Notes: a model not told the origin generated them from the letters alone. Counted from the first letter of the stretch, positions 23,871-33,076 are shown. The stretch is 37,735 nt of DNA from DASUFP01 sp036274495 (GCA_036274495.1 DASUFP010000035.1:1-37735), one strand, 5' to 3'. Program-made: numbers and translations.

Positions 23871-25709
23871 ATGAAATTCCCCTCGCTTCAAAGCCTGTTC
23901 GAACGTGCAACGGTTACCCTGGCAAGGTTTCCATTAACATTGGCGTCTGCAATTACTTCCGCTGTTTTGGTAATTATCCTCATCAACAATCAGGCAGACC
24001 CAAAAGATCCCGATTTTTATTCAATAATCAATGGTGTTATGGTTTGTTCGATAGGACTAACCCTGTTTACAGCCTTATCCCTTTTCTCTGAATCGAGAAA
24101 TCATACGTTCAGCATACGGGTGCTCCTGCAGGCGCTCGGGTTTTGTCTGCTTACCTGGTATTATTATGTCCTCCCGGATGCTACCTATACCCGTTATGAT
24201 ATGTTACGATTTATGATTTATAATTACAGCGGACACCTGTTGGTCGCATTTCTGCCCTATGTGGGAAGACCGGAACCCGAAGGATTCTGGTCCTATAACA
24301 AAGGGCTGTTTATTCAATTTCTCACTTCTGTATTATACTCGGCAGTATTGTATGGCGGGCTGGCAATAGCATTACTTGCGATCGATAATTTGTTTGAGGT
24401 TCACGTGGACGAAAAAAATTATTTCAGATTGTATGTAATAATTGCCGCCGTTTTTAATACCTGGTTCTTTCTTTCCGGGATACCGGAACGCTTCCGGCAT
24501 TACCAGGAGCAATCTCAATATCCCAGGGGTTTAAAAATATTTACACAATACGTGTTACTTCCGATTATAACACTTTACATGTTGATTTTGTATTCATACA
24601 TGTTTAAAATTATTGTATCAGGTGTTTGGCCTGAGGGCTGGGTTTCGTGGCTTGTATTGAGCTTTTCCGTTGCCGGTATTCTGGCCCTGTTGCTGGTATG
24701 GCCGGTACGGAACGATTCGGGAAACAGGTGGATGCGCATATACGCCAACGGGTTTTATGTTGCACTTTTTCCACTGGTCATTTTATTGTTTCTGTCAATC
24801 AGAATCAGGGTAATTGAGTATGGGATGACAGAAGGAAGGTATTATGTTGTTTTGCTGGCCCTATGGCTTGCCGGCATTGCAACCTATTTTCTTTTTAGCA
24901 AAGCTAAATCCATAAAAATTATTCCTTTAACACTTTTTATAATTGGCATATTGTCGGTCCATGGACCCTGGAGTGCATTTACTGTGTCAAAAAACAGTCA
25001 GTTAAATTTGCTGAAAAATTACCTTGCTAAAAACGGAATGATAAAAGATGGAAAAGCTGTTGCTGCAGTCGGTGACATCAACAGAAAAGATCATGTCGAA
25101 ATTGTTGAAAAAATAGAATACCTCACCGAAGTACACGGTTATGGTAGTTTACAGGAGCTTTTTAGTCAGCCTCTGGACAGTATAATGCATCGGGATCCCG
25201 GAGAGCGGCAAGTTAATGCTGATGATCGGCTTCTGGCACTTTTGAACCTTTCTCATATAAATGCTTACGATTTGAAGAACAGTATAGATAAACACGATTT
25301 TTATTTTTATTGTTCCGATGATGAGGTTTTTCCAGTAAGCGGATATGATTTTGAAAAGAGATTGGAGTTTTATGATAATCGTAACAAGTACCCCGCCACC
25401 AGATCCTTTGATGTTGCAGAAATCCCTGTAACAGCCAGTTGGGATATGGAGAAAGGAATATTTTCAGTTGCAACTCCATCGACGAAAATTGATTTGGATG
25501 TCGTTGCTAAAATAAGTGAGATATATAGGATGCAGCCGGGAGAATTCAACAGGCATACAATTCCTGTCAGCGAATTAATAATAGAAAAGCAGACTTCCGG
25601 GTTAAAAGTCAAAATTCTGATTGTTTCTGCCAGCGGCAATTATTTATTTAAAACAAAAAGGTTTGAAGTTTCAGATCTGAAAATTAATTGTCTGATACGT
25701 TTTAATTAG
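23871..25709 (+). CDS. DUF4153 family membrane protein
   Basis: 612 residues from the ATG at 23871. The N-terminal 365 residues hold about ten membrane helices, with loops SESRNHTFSIRVLLQALGF, VDEKNYFRLYVIIAAVFNTWFF and GIPERFRHYQEQ that match the DUF4153 family. HGPWSAFTVSKNSQLNLL marks the end of the membrane part and is conserved in the family. The C-terminal 240 residues are soluble and presumably extracytoplasmic. Function is unknown. A one-mismatch promoter box (TACCTTTA, 23830-23837) lies about 35 bases upstream. It converges with the SprB-repeat gene, whose terminator lies in the gap between them. Confidence 0.85.
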   Translation: MKFPSLQSLFERATVTLARFPLTLASAITSAVLVIILINNQADPKDPDFYSIINGVMVCSIGLTLFTALSLFSESRNHTFSIRVLLQALGFCLLTWYYYVLPDATYTRYDMLRFMIYNYSGHLLVAFLPYVGRPEPEGFWSYNKGLFIQFLTSVLYSAVLYGGLAIALLAIDNLFEVHVDEKNYFRLYVIIAAVFNTWFFLSGIPERFRHYQEQSQYPRGLKIFTQYVLLPIITLYMLILYSYMFKIIVSGVWPEGWVSWLVLSFSVAGILALLLVWPVRNDSGNRWMRIYANGFYVALFPLVILLFLSIRIRVIEYGMTEGRYYVVLLALWLAGIATYFLFSKAKSIKIIPLTLFIIGILSVHGPWSAFTVSKNSQLNLLKNYLAKNGMIKDGKAVAAVGDINRKDHVEIVEKIEYLTEVHGYGSLQELFSQPLDSIMHRDPGERQVNADDRLLALLNLSHINAYDLKNSIDKHDFYFYCSDDEVFPVSGYDFEKRLEFYDNRNKYPATRSFDVAEIPVTASWDMEKGIFSVATPSTKIDLDVVAKISEIYRMQPGEFNRHTIPVSELIIEKQTSGLKVKILIVSASGNYLFKTKRFEVSDLKINCLIRFN

Positions 25710-25731
25710 TGATAAAATTTGTTGCAGCCTA

Positions 25732-25773
25732 AAAAACGCATCCCCTGTCTGATGATCCGGACAGGGGATGCGG
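25732..25773 (-). terminator. Strong intrinsic terminator of the SprB-repeat gene
   Basis: A 13-base perfect stem (25738-25750 with 25761-25773) and ten-base loop. On the - strand it is followed by six T (A-run at 25732-25737), so it ends transcription from the adhesin gene. On + it has no T-run and is not an obvious end for the DUF4153 gene. Confidence 0.9.
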
Positions 25774-25799
25774 AAAAGCACTATGAAACAAGCAATATT

Positions 25800-28700
25800 T
25801 TATTTGTTAAGCTTCACCAGTCTTGCGGTTTTTGTTCCCGAAGGTGATTGTAATCTGACAAAATAGATGCCATCGGAGAGTGTTTCGGTAGTGTTATTCA
25901 GAACGAATGAATCGGTTGCAACGGTTCCTTCAAACAAATGTGCTGCCAACTGGCCATAGACATTATACAAGTCAATTTTAACATTTTGTCCTGACATTCC
26001 ATTCACATTTATGGTCACTTCTCCAGCAGTTGGATTAGGGTACAAATCCAATCCTGAATAGGAATTTATTTGGGGTAATCCGGTTATTTGAATGGTATTC
26101 AAGGTGGTGTTTGTTGTTACCGGAGCATTCAGATCGAAGTAGATATCGGCATGGTTTTTAATCTGCGTGCCGTTAGCCAGTCCTGGTTTAAGGTGTATTG
26201 TGTATACAACAAATCCATTACTTAAAAGGGTATCCTGCGCTATGGATGGAAGGTAGATGTTATTAAAGCTGAATTGCAGTTGTCCGGCTCCCGAAATTGT
26301 GGTTACAACGGGATGAGTGGAATATTTTACCCTTAGTGAACTCCAGTCAAGATTGGGGTCAAGTTCATCCAAAATAGCAATATTGTTGGCATAATAATTA
26401 CCGACATTCTGGAAGTGAATCACATATTCCAGAACCGAATCGGCTTGTGAAATCAAACCCATGGGGCCAACTCCTGACGGTGAAACTTCTTTGTAATTCG
26501 GGTCGAAAGAACCCAATGTTGTAACCTGTTTAAAAATACTGTTATCCCACCAGGTGGTATCGCCTATTACAGGGAAAATGGTATCGGTATAGTAGAGTGT
26601 TGTGTTTATGGGTACAGTTGCCGGAACAGAATAATATACATTGATTTCTCTTTGCGTAAGGGGTAAATGCATGGCATTGGTAAACGTTGCCTGATGTGTT
26701 ACCGGATTTAAAGAGGACATACCGGGAGTTGCAGAACCCAGTGGTGTCTGAGGGTCATAATCCAAAAGGTTGGTGGTTGCTGCGGAAGGAATTCCCTTGT
26801 TAAATTCTACAATTCGCTGTACATAAGTAGATCCAACGATAGGAGGTGTCCAGTTCCAGACATCCACAGTAAGATCATTAACCCAAAGCACAGTATCGGC
26901 AATATCCTGGTTTATGACGACTCCGGTTGAAGGCATATTTACAATAAACGGATTAGTGGAGGGACAAGTCTGGAACCGGTATTCAACGGGTAGTTGCTGG
27001 ATTGACACCGAACCTGCAGGCACATAAAAAGTGTAAATCCCACTGCTGTTGGTATAAGAAATAGCACCTGTTGTGTTACATCTTACCGGAATGTTAGCCA
27101 TGGTCAATTCACCCGGATCATAATTGCAATTACCGTTTTGATCAACAAATACTCTTCCGGTAATGGTACCGGTGCAGGGTGAGACAGATGCATAGCCTAC
27201 TTGAACGGAATGTCCGTTAGTGCAGCCCATAGCATCAGTGATACTGAGATAATAATATCCCGGAAGCAGACCGGTAATGGTAGATGTTGTAGCTCCTGTA
27301 GACCAGCTGTAAGAGAAGGGTGCAGTTCCTGATGTGACATTTACGGTGATACTACCATCCGGAGTATATATGCAGGATGCATTTGTGGGTGATAGTATGA
27401 ACTGTAGATTAGTTGATTGGTTGATAACCTCACACTTTGTAAAGTGACATCCGTTGGCATCTGTAACTGTTCCATAAATAAAAGAAGGTGGCTGGTTATT
27501 AATGGCGGCAGTGGTTTGTCCGGTACTCCATGAATAGGTGTAGGGAAGCACGCCACCTGAGGCATTCAACATTGCTGTACCATTGTTGGCAGTGCACATA
27601 CTGGCGGTGGTCCACAAGCTTACAGCAAGTGTAGTGTTTTGAGGAACATTTGCATTTCCCGAACGGATACATCCCTGAGCATCTGTTATCAAAAAGTTAT
27701 AATTTCCCGGAGCAAGTCCTGTTGCTGAAGTAGTTGTTTGTACCGGATTTGAAAACCATTGGTAGTTATAGGGTGGTGTACCACCTGAAACGGATGCGCT
27801 TAATGTTCCCGTGGCTCCGGTACACGATGATGCTGAAGGTGAAATAACCGCGTTGACCGGAGTGAGTGCGGCAACTGTTACATACCTGACGCGCACACAG
27901 CTATTGGCATCGGTTACGGTAACAATGTATGTTCCGGCAATCAGATTGGTAACAGAGGATGTTGTAGCAAAGGTGTTCCACAAATAATTATATGGAGCAG
28001 TACCACCGGTAGGGATGGTAGTAATTGCGCCGTCATTATTGGTACAATGGGCGTTTGTTACGCTTGTATTGACAGTAATACTTGTTGTGGATTGCAGGTA
28101 AACATAACTGTTTTTGAAACACCCGTTGGCGTCGGTAACAGTGGCGACATATTGCGTATAGGCTGTCAGGTTGGTAGCTGCAGCTGTAGTCTGACCATTT
28201 GACCACAAAAAGGTATAAGGGGCCTGTCCACCGGAAGGAGTTATCGTGGCGGTGCCGTTTATGCAATTGGCGGGAGTAGTCGAGATTGAATTGATTATGC
28301 TGTTAACCGAAGGTACAAGGGTTCCTGCATTTCCGCTGTCCAGATCACTCAGGTTCATCTGGCAGCCGGCCATATCGGAAATGGTGCAGTTATAATAACC
28401 TCCCGTTAGTCCTGTCAGGGCATTGGTGTTTCCCGGAAAGGGGTTGCCATTCAGGGTCCATGAATAAGAATAGGGAGCCATTCCACCGGTAATGGCAATA
28501 GAAATGGCGCCTGTCTGGAGCGGACAGGTATCGGCAACCACCGTTGTGTTCAGCTGAAAGGGAAAGGGAACAGAAATGTTTCCGTATGATGGATTGCTTC
28601 CATTTGTAGGTATAACGTTCACATTTATCCAACCGCCGCTGAAATTGGTAAGGGTATCGGTGAGTGCCGCTGTGGTGTTTGTAAAGGAGCCATCATTTGT

Positions 28701-28883
28701 ATACCAGTTATAGGTGTATCCCGGGGAACCGGAACCAACAATACTTGCAACAACAACACCGTTGTGATTGCACACAGGTGTAAGAACTGTGAAAGTTACA
28801 GTGCCGGTTTGTGCAAAGGAGAGGGATCCGGTTAAAGATAAAAGGATCACAAGCAGGTTGCGGAGGTTAATTATGCGTTTCAT
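25800..28883 (-). CDS. SprB-repeat surface protein with T9SS sorting domain
   Basis: 1027 residues. Signal peptide (MKRIINLRNLLVILLSLTGSLSFAQ, residues 1-25). Residues about 30-560 hold seven SprB-type repeats of roughly 70-80 residues; each has a Cys near the start, G-x-APY-x-Y-x-W in the middle, and T-x-TDANGC at the end. Then a calcium-loop-like VFVDQNGNCNYDPGE (around 570-590) opens a carboxypeptidase-regulatory-like domain. A conserved domain follows with FDPNYKEVSPSGVGP, IHFQNVGNYYANNI and HADIYFDLNAPV (the DUF7619 type seen before sorting domains). The type A sorting domain ends the protein (DLYPNPTAGEVTI, LYNVYGQL, DGIYFVRL). Cell-surface adhesin or gliding-related role is by family only. 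Confidence 0.9.
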   Translation of the reverse strand: MKRIINLRNLLVILLSLTGSLSFAQTGTVTFTVLTPVCNHNGVVVASIVGSGSPGYTYNWYTNDGSFTNTTAALTDTLTNFSGGWINVNVIPTNGSNPSYGNISVPFPFQLNTTVVADTCPLQTGAISIAITGGMAPYSYSWTLNGNPFPGNTNALTGLTGGYYNCTISDMAGCQMNLSDLDSGNAGTLVPSVNSIINSISTTPANCINGTATITPSGGQAPYTFLWSNGQTTAAATNLTAYTQYVATVTDANGCFKNSYVYLQSTTSITVNTSVTNAHCTNNDGAITTIPTGGTAPYNYLWNTFATTSSVTNLIAGTYIVTVTDANSCVRVRYVTVAALTPVNAVISPSASSCTGATGTLSASVSGGTPPYNYQWFSNPVQTTTSATGLAPGNYNFLITDAQGCIRSGNANVPQNTTLAVSLWTTASMCTANNGTAMLNASGGVLPYTYSWSTGQTTAAINNQPPSFIYGTVTDANGCHFTKCEVINQSTNLQFILSPTNASCIYTPDGSITVNVTSGTAPFSYSWSTGATTSTITGLLPGYYYLSITDAMGCTNGHSVQVGYASVSPCTGTITGRVFVDQNGNCNYDPGELTMANIPVRCNTTGAISYTNSSGIYTFYVPAGSVSIQQLPVEYRFQTCPSTNPFIVNMPSTGVVINQDIADTVLWVNDLTVDVWNWTPPIVGSTYVQRIVEFNKGIPSAATTNLLDYDPQTPLGSATPGMSSLNPVTHQATFTNAMHLPLTQREINVYYSVPATVPINTTLYYTDTIFPVIGDTTWWDNSIFKQVTTLGSFDPNYKEVSPSGVGPMGLISQADSVLEYVIHFQNVGNYYANNIAILDELDPNLDWSSLRVKYSTHPVVTTISGAGQLQFSFNNIYLPSIAQDTLLSNGFVVYTIHLKPGLANGTQIKNHADIYFDLNAPVTTNTTLNTIQITGLPQINSYSGLDLYPNPTAGEVTINVNGMSGQNVKIDLYNVYGQLAAHLFEGTVATDSFVLNNTTETLSDGIYFVRLQSPSGTKTARLVKLNK

Positions 28884-28906
28884 GGCAATAGATTTAATTG
28901 TTGACC

Positions 28907-28914
28907 CAAATGTA
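28907..28914 (-). promoter_or_regulatory. -7 promoter box (TACATTTG) for the SprB-repeat gene
   Basis: Reads TACATTTG on the - strand, exact TAnnTTTG, 23 bases before the ATG at 28883. Confidence 0.55.
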
Positions 28915-29112
28915 TTCTTCTTCTGCTGACTTCTTCTAATTCAGTTTTGTAAAAGATTACGTTTTCATTCACAAAAAAAATATTTACATAATTCATAAGT
29001 AATTGAATAACAAATAAATATGTAATAATTGAACAAAAGAACCAGAAATATTCTTACTGGATCAGTAAATCTTTAGGCCCTCCGGTGGGTGCCATTGTCT
29101 GAATATTCATTT

Positions 29113-29139
29113 CCCTCACACTAAAAAGAGAGGGTTTTT
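29113..29139 (+). terminator. Orphan hairpin with T-run
   Basis: CCCTC (29113-29117) pairs with GAGGG (29130-29134) around a 12-base loop and is followed by five T on the + strand. No + strand gene ends here, and the flanking genes run on -. Confidence 0.3.
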
Positions 29140-29183
29140 ATGACCTGATAAGAGGATATAGCATGCAACCGGTCCGGAAAAAC

Positions 29184-29876
29184 TTATTCACCCGGTGTTA
29201 CCGGTATTGCCGTTGATAATTCCTTTCCTTCGTTTTGATAGTAGCGAATCCAGAAATAATTATTACTGTTTTTAAGTACCCGTCCGTTTCCGCTGATCTG
29301 AACCGACTCATACGTGCCCGTATCTTGTTTAACAAAAGTTGAATTTGCAGTCCGGTTGAATTTATATTGTTTCAGCGATTTTAAAAAGTTGTTATAATGC
29401 TCCTCATTCGCCGTATAGTAGTCAATCAAAAAGTTTCTTCCACCGTCATCAAATCGCTGAGATGTCACTTCGAGCAACTCATCGGGATTGATTCGTTGGA
29501 AAAAGTATTTTGTCGTCCCCTTATCAACTGTTTTTGCCGATTGCTGAAATCCTTTTTGCTCCACTAAATATACTGCATCTTCCAAAGCGTCACGTTCCAG
29601 TTTTTCAAAATCAACGTAAGCAATCTCCTTTGAAGAAGTAGCCCCGGTTTCAGTACTCGTATCAATATCGGAGGGATTCAGTAAAGTATCACCGGGATGA
29701 GTAATGTTGCTGTTGTTCTGATAACTTAAATCTTCCTTGCTGCCGGCATTGTTGCACGCCGCAAATAGGATCAATGGAAACAAAATCATATTATGAATCA
29801 AGATTGAATTTCTGTAATAACAGAAATTTGTAAACCTTGAAAGCCCGGATATTAAATGGGAATATTTCAACACCAT
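29184..29876 (-). CDS. Putative lipoprotein of unknown function in the MbnP/MbnH cluster
   Basis: 230 residues from the ATG at 29876, or 201 from the ATG at 29789. A hydrophobic run MILFPLILFAAC ending in a lipobox-like LFAAC (then NNAGS) points to a lipoprotein; a Ser/Thr/Asn/Asp-rich linker follows to about residue 85. The folded part has charged helical DFEKLERDALEDAVYLVEQ, then a beta-rich region with YFFQRINPDELLEVTSQRF and NYFWIRYYQNEG. No family recognised. The earlier ATG lies 11 bases after the YHYH gene stop, which suggests co-transcription; the later one gives a tighter signal but without a basic N-end. Last gene of the cluster. Confidence 0.6.
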   Translation of the reverse strand: MVLKYSHLISGLSRFTNFCYYRNSILIHNMILFPLILFAACNNAGSKEDLSYQNNSNITHPGDTLLNPSDIDTSTETGATSSKEIAYVDFEKLERDALEDAVYLVEQKGFQQSAKTVDKGTTKYFFQRINPDELLEVTSQRFDDGGRNFLIDYYTANEEHYNNFLKSLKQYKFNRTANSTFVKQDTGTYESVQISGNGRVLKNSNNYFWIRYYQNEGKELSTAIPVTPGE

Positions 29877-29887
29877 TGAATCTTATG

Positions 29888-31261
29888 TCAGTCTTTCACA
29901 ATTATCACCTTACGGGTGATACTGCTTGCCGAATTGTGAATCTTTAACAGGTATTGTCCGGCATAAAGTGTTTTGGTATCAAAACTGGCTATTGTACTTC
30001 CCTGGTACAACTGGGTTTGACCAACCAGCTTTCCTTCTGTATCATACAAATCAAGATACGTATTTTCGGTATTAATATCCACCAGTTGAACAATAATCAG
30101 GTCACTAACGGGATTCGGAAACACTTTCACTGTTGTTTTATTCAGGTCAACTGCAGCAATGCCGGAAGCCGAAGGAGTGTAGGTTGTGACAGGTTCTGAA
30201 ATGGTTGTAATTTTTGAAGCGGCTGGTACTCCATAAAAAGTAGGTCCGACAACATAGGGATAGGCCGAATTCCAGTTAGCATCAACAGTCGCGAAATAAC
30301 AATAGGTACCTGCAGGATATTCGGGCGTAACACAAAATCTGCCGTTATGTTCGTCCAGTACGTCAGAAGTGGATCCCGGAATAAATTCATAATCTTCCCT
30401 GAAATATCCTAAAGGGTAGGTAGTGCTTACAGGAGGTCCGGCTGAAACCGAAGCGCCGGTCGGACTGGTAGTCCTGGTAGTGATATTCCGTAAAGCATAT
30501 CCTGACTTCATGCGCACAATCGGGCCGGTTCCGTTGGTATTCTGATAAGCGTATGCACCGTATATCGGGAACCCATCGTAAGCAAATCCTATGAGTGGTG
30601 AATGTACGGTACTGTCTATTGCATACAGCCCGTCGGCGTTATAGAGATTGCAAACGGTTGAAATTACTACCAGATCAAGATTAAAAGCACTTGGGTTTTG
30701 GTGATGATGATAGTTACCCATTGCCGGATGTGCTTTTGAACAATCAAATCCTCCTTTTTCCGATGGCACTGCATCCCTGTTCCAGTCGGAAGTGGCGCCC
30801 ATACCTCCCGGACACGGCGGATTACCCGGCCCACCACACAGCGCGTTTGTATTAGGATTCCATGCTACACCATCACGGTAATCGAAAAGAGCAACACCGT
30901 TTATAAACAGCCCGATATTACCCGCAGTGGTAGCTGAGGGTGTCCCTGAATTAGCAACAGGATACAAGGGAAACTTAAATAGTGCATTTTGGTTGGTCGC
31001 AACTGAAGGATTGCCGTCGAGAAACGGGCCGGTTACATATGTTGGTAAACCTGTTGTGGTAATATAGGAATAGTTGGCGGAATACTGTACCAACTGGCAA
31101 TTGGCAGGATCAGTGTCGACAATTGGCGTCGAATTCCCCGCAACATAATGACGTGCAGGAATGGTGGTGTTTTGCAGCCATCCGGTAATCACCGGGTTGG
31201 TTTGTGAGAATGTTACAATTGCTGAAAGCACAAATGCCAGGGAGAAAATAATTGATTTCAT
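29888..31261 (-). CDS. Secreted YHYH-domain protein with T9SS sorting domain
   Basis: 457 residues. Signal peptide MKSIIFSLAFVLSAIVTFSQ (1-20). Residues about 110-340 form a YHYH domain. Its markers are GLFINGVALFDYRDGVAW, CSKAHPAMGNYHHHQNP (Y184-H187, with H178 before), LIGFAYDGFPIYGAY, DEHNGRFCVTPEYPAGTYCYF and YPYVVGPTFYG. The name motif Tyr-His-Tyr-His reads Tyr-His-His-His here. The last 80 residues are a type A sorting domain (KVFPNPVSDLIIVQL, LDLYDTEGKLV, LYAGQYLLKI, ITRKVIIVKD), so it should reach the cell surface. YHYH proteins have no settled function; the His-rich motif suggests metal binding. It lies 49 bases after the di-haem gene. Confidence 0.85.
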   Translation of the reverse strand: MKSIIFSLAFVLSAIVTFSQTNPVITGWLQNTTIPARHYVAGNSTPIVDTDPANCQLVQYSANYSYITTTGLPTYVTGPFLDGNPSVATNQNALFKFPLYPVANSGTPSATTAGNIGLFINGVALFDYRDGVAWNPNTNALCGGPGNPPCPGGMGATSDWNRDAVPSEKGGFDCSKAHPAMGNYHHHQNPSAFNLDLVVISTVCNLYNADGLYAIDSTVHSPLIGFAYDGFPIYGAYAYQNTNGTGPIVRMKSGYALRNITTRTTSPTGASVSAGPPVSTTYPLGYFREDYEFIPGSTSDVLDEHNGRFCVTPEYPAGTYCYFATVDANWNSAYPYVVGPTFYGVPAASKITTISEPVTTYTPSASGIAAVDLNKTTVKVFPNPVSDLIIVQLVDINTENTYLDLYDTEGKLVGQTQLYQGSTIASFDTKTLYAGQYLLKIHNSASSITRKVIIVKD

Positions 31262-31310
31262 AATTGGTTGGTTTGTATGAATAGCGAAACTATTTTTTGG
31301 TTAATATCTG

Positions 31311-32315
31311 TTACAATTCTCTTGGATACTGGTGGTTAGGATTAAATACAAATTCCGTATCTGAAAGTGTCAACAGGAAACTTATCAGATCCACTTTTTC
31401 ATTTGATGTTAATGAAATACCTTTCTTCAACTGAGGGGAAAGAGTAGGGGAGTCATGTATGCCGCCGGTGTAATGATTCAGCACTTCCGCCAATTTTTTA
31501 AAACGCCCGTCGTGCATATAAGGGTAGGTAAACTCAATGTTACGCAGTGTAGGTACTTTAAATTTCATGGCATCTGATGGATTACCGGTTATTTTCATTC
31601 TTCCTGTATCATTCAGATTTGTATCGGCAGGTAACCCGTTGTTTTCAAAATTTCCATTGGTAAATAAGGGCTCGGTATGGCACGATGAGCAGTTTTTCTG
31701 AAAGAGTGCATATCCTTTGGCTTCCTGTGCCGTAAACGCCAGTTCATTACGCATTACTTTATCGTATTTGGCATTTGCACTTACCAGCGTCAGCATGAAT
31801 TGTGAAACAGCTTTCAGGAAATGTTCACCTGTAACAAGACTATCGCCATACGCGGCATAAAACAGTTTGCGGTATTTGGGTGACGCATTGAGTTTATTCA
31901 CAACTTCATTTATAGTGCTTCCCATTTCGGCTGGGTGTGTGATAGGAGCAAGCGGCTGCATATCAAGATGGTTGATAGCTCCGTCCCACATAAAAGAACG
32001 CTCCCAGGCCAGGTTTACCAGTGCAGGCGAATTACGGGTGCCTATACTGTCAAATACTCCGTGACTTAACGCGTGATCGATGTGTGTAAAAGAAGAGAAT
32101 GGTGAATGGCAGCTTTCGCAGGATACAATATTGTTTTTGGAAAGTATTGGTTCGTAGAAGAGCTCTCTGCCCAATGCGATTTTATCCGGTGAAAGCGGGT
32201 TTTTAGAGAAATCATAAACAGGTTGTGGCCAGCCTTCCGGAACTTGAAAGTAGTTTGTTCTTGAGATGAATGAAAAGCAAAAAACAGTACCGATAAGTAA
32301 ATAATACTTTCTCAT
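31311..32315 (-). CDS. Di-haem MbnH/MauG-like cytochrome c peroxidase family enzyme
   Basis: 334 residues from the ATG at 32315. Signal peptide MRKYYLLIGTVFCFSFISRT, so it is periplasmic. Two c-type haem motifs: CESCH (C66, C69, H70) and CSSCH (C209, C212, H213). Family signatures are IALGRELFYEPILS, RNSPALVNLAW, FMWDGAINHLDMQPLAPITHPAEMG and VPTLRNIEFTYPYMHDGRF. By sequence it could be a peroxidase or a MauG-like protein-modifying enzyme; its partner gene decides in favour of the second (MbnH type). Its ATG overlaps the MbnP-like stop by ATGA, which fixes the start and shows tight coupling. Transcribed before the YHYH gene. Confidence 0.88.
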   Translation of the reverse strand: MRKYYLLIGTVFCFSFISRTNYFQVPEGWPQPVYDFSKNPLSPDKIALGRELFYEPILSKNNIVSCESCHSPFSSFTHIDHALSHGVFDSIGTRNSPALVNLAWERSFMWDGAINHLDMQPLAPITHPAEMGSTINEVVNKLNASPKYRKLFYAAYGDSLVTGEHFLKAVSQFMLTLVSANAKYDKVMRNELAFTAQEAKGYALFQKNCSSCHTEPLFTNGNFENNGLPADTNLNDTGRMKITGNPSDAMKFKVPTLRNIEFTYPYMHDGRFKKLAEVLNHYTGGIHDSPTLSPQLKKGISLTSNEKVDLISFLLTLSDTEFVFNPNHQYPREL

Positions 32316-33076
32316 GGCAGTTTTATTTTGAAACAACCCGGCAACTGTTCGGAAAGCAGCATGGCAGGCTCACCCGGCGACATTATTTTTTGTTGCCCGG
32401 ATTCGATTGCTTTTTCCAAAAACCGGCCGGCATCAAACTGTACATAAATGTTGTTTTTGCTTTTTACCTGTAAGGATACATGCTGCAGTGTGATGAATGG
32501 TGATTGATAGCCGCCCAAATGGTATTGAAAGGGATTGGAAACAGTAGTATCGGTGGTATACGATCCTTCTGCTTTAAAATTGATATACCCGCTTTGCCAG
32601 GTCCAGTACATGCCTTTGGTTGGGTCCAGATCGCCGCCTCTGGCGCCGGAACTATTGGTGAGGCTGTCGATTCCTATGCTGAATGCGATTTGAGTAAAAG
32701 GGATATCCTCAGGCAAAACAAGTGTAAATGACAAAGAACGATGATCAGAGTAGTCAATCAAATGGTAACTATCAGGTTCATCATAAACCAACTTGCCATT
32801 GTTGAGCAGCCGGACACCGGAAACGTAAAATTTTAATGTTTCAACACTGAATTCATTGGAATTCCGGCTCCGGAAATGTGTTATCGTTCCACCTGTAAGA
32901 TCTGACCCGGTTGTCAGTCCGAAAGTTACTGTTACCGGAGTGGTTCCAAAACAGCTGGATGAAAAGAAAATTAAAAAGGTTAGAACCCGGAAGACTCCGG
33001 CACTCCTGCCTTTATTATTGGCATGGAGTATAACTGTTTTCGGGCGAATTATCGGATCAGGTTGCCGCACTATCAA
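32312..33076 (-). CDS. MbnP-like copper-associated periplasmic protein
   Basis: 254 residues. The body matches the MbnP family: VTVTFGLTTG near the start, FSVETLKFYVSGVRL, HLIDYSD, IAFSIGIDSLTNSSGARGGDLDP, and the Trp-containing GMYWTWQSGYINFKAEG (W158, W160) followed by FQYHLGGYQSP with H186. In the best-studied pair, MbnH oxidises a tryptophan of MbnP to kynurenine, which is needed for copper binding; which Trp serves here is not known. The secretion signal is the hydrophobic run VLTFLIFFSSSC (31-42), with a long N-part. The start is unclear: TTG 33076 or GTG 33070, no ATG. First gene of the cluster. Confidence 0.82.
   Translation of the reverse strand: MIVRQPDPIIRPKTVILHANNKGRSAGVFRVLTFLIFFSSSCFGTTPVTVTFGLTTGSDLTGGTITHFRSRNSNEFSVETLKFYVSGVRLLNNGKLVYDEPDSYHLIDYSDHRSLSFTLVLPEDIPFTQIAFSIGIDSLTNSSGARGGDLDPTKGMYWTWQSGYINFKAEGSYTTDTTVSNPFQYHLGGYQSPFITLQHVSLQVKSKNNIYVQFDAGRFLEKAIESGQQKIMSPGEPAMLLSEQLPGCFKIKLP

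Larger units (their letters stand above)
28884..29183. other. 300-nt gene-free stretch
   Basis: Holds the - strand promoter box of the SprB-repeat gene at its left end. An A/T-rich middle (28970-29040) has no reading frame worth calling. A + strand hairpin with T-run is at 29113-29139. Nothing else is recognisable. Confidence 0.5.
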
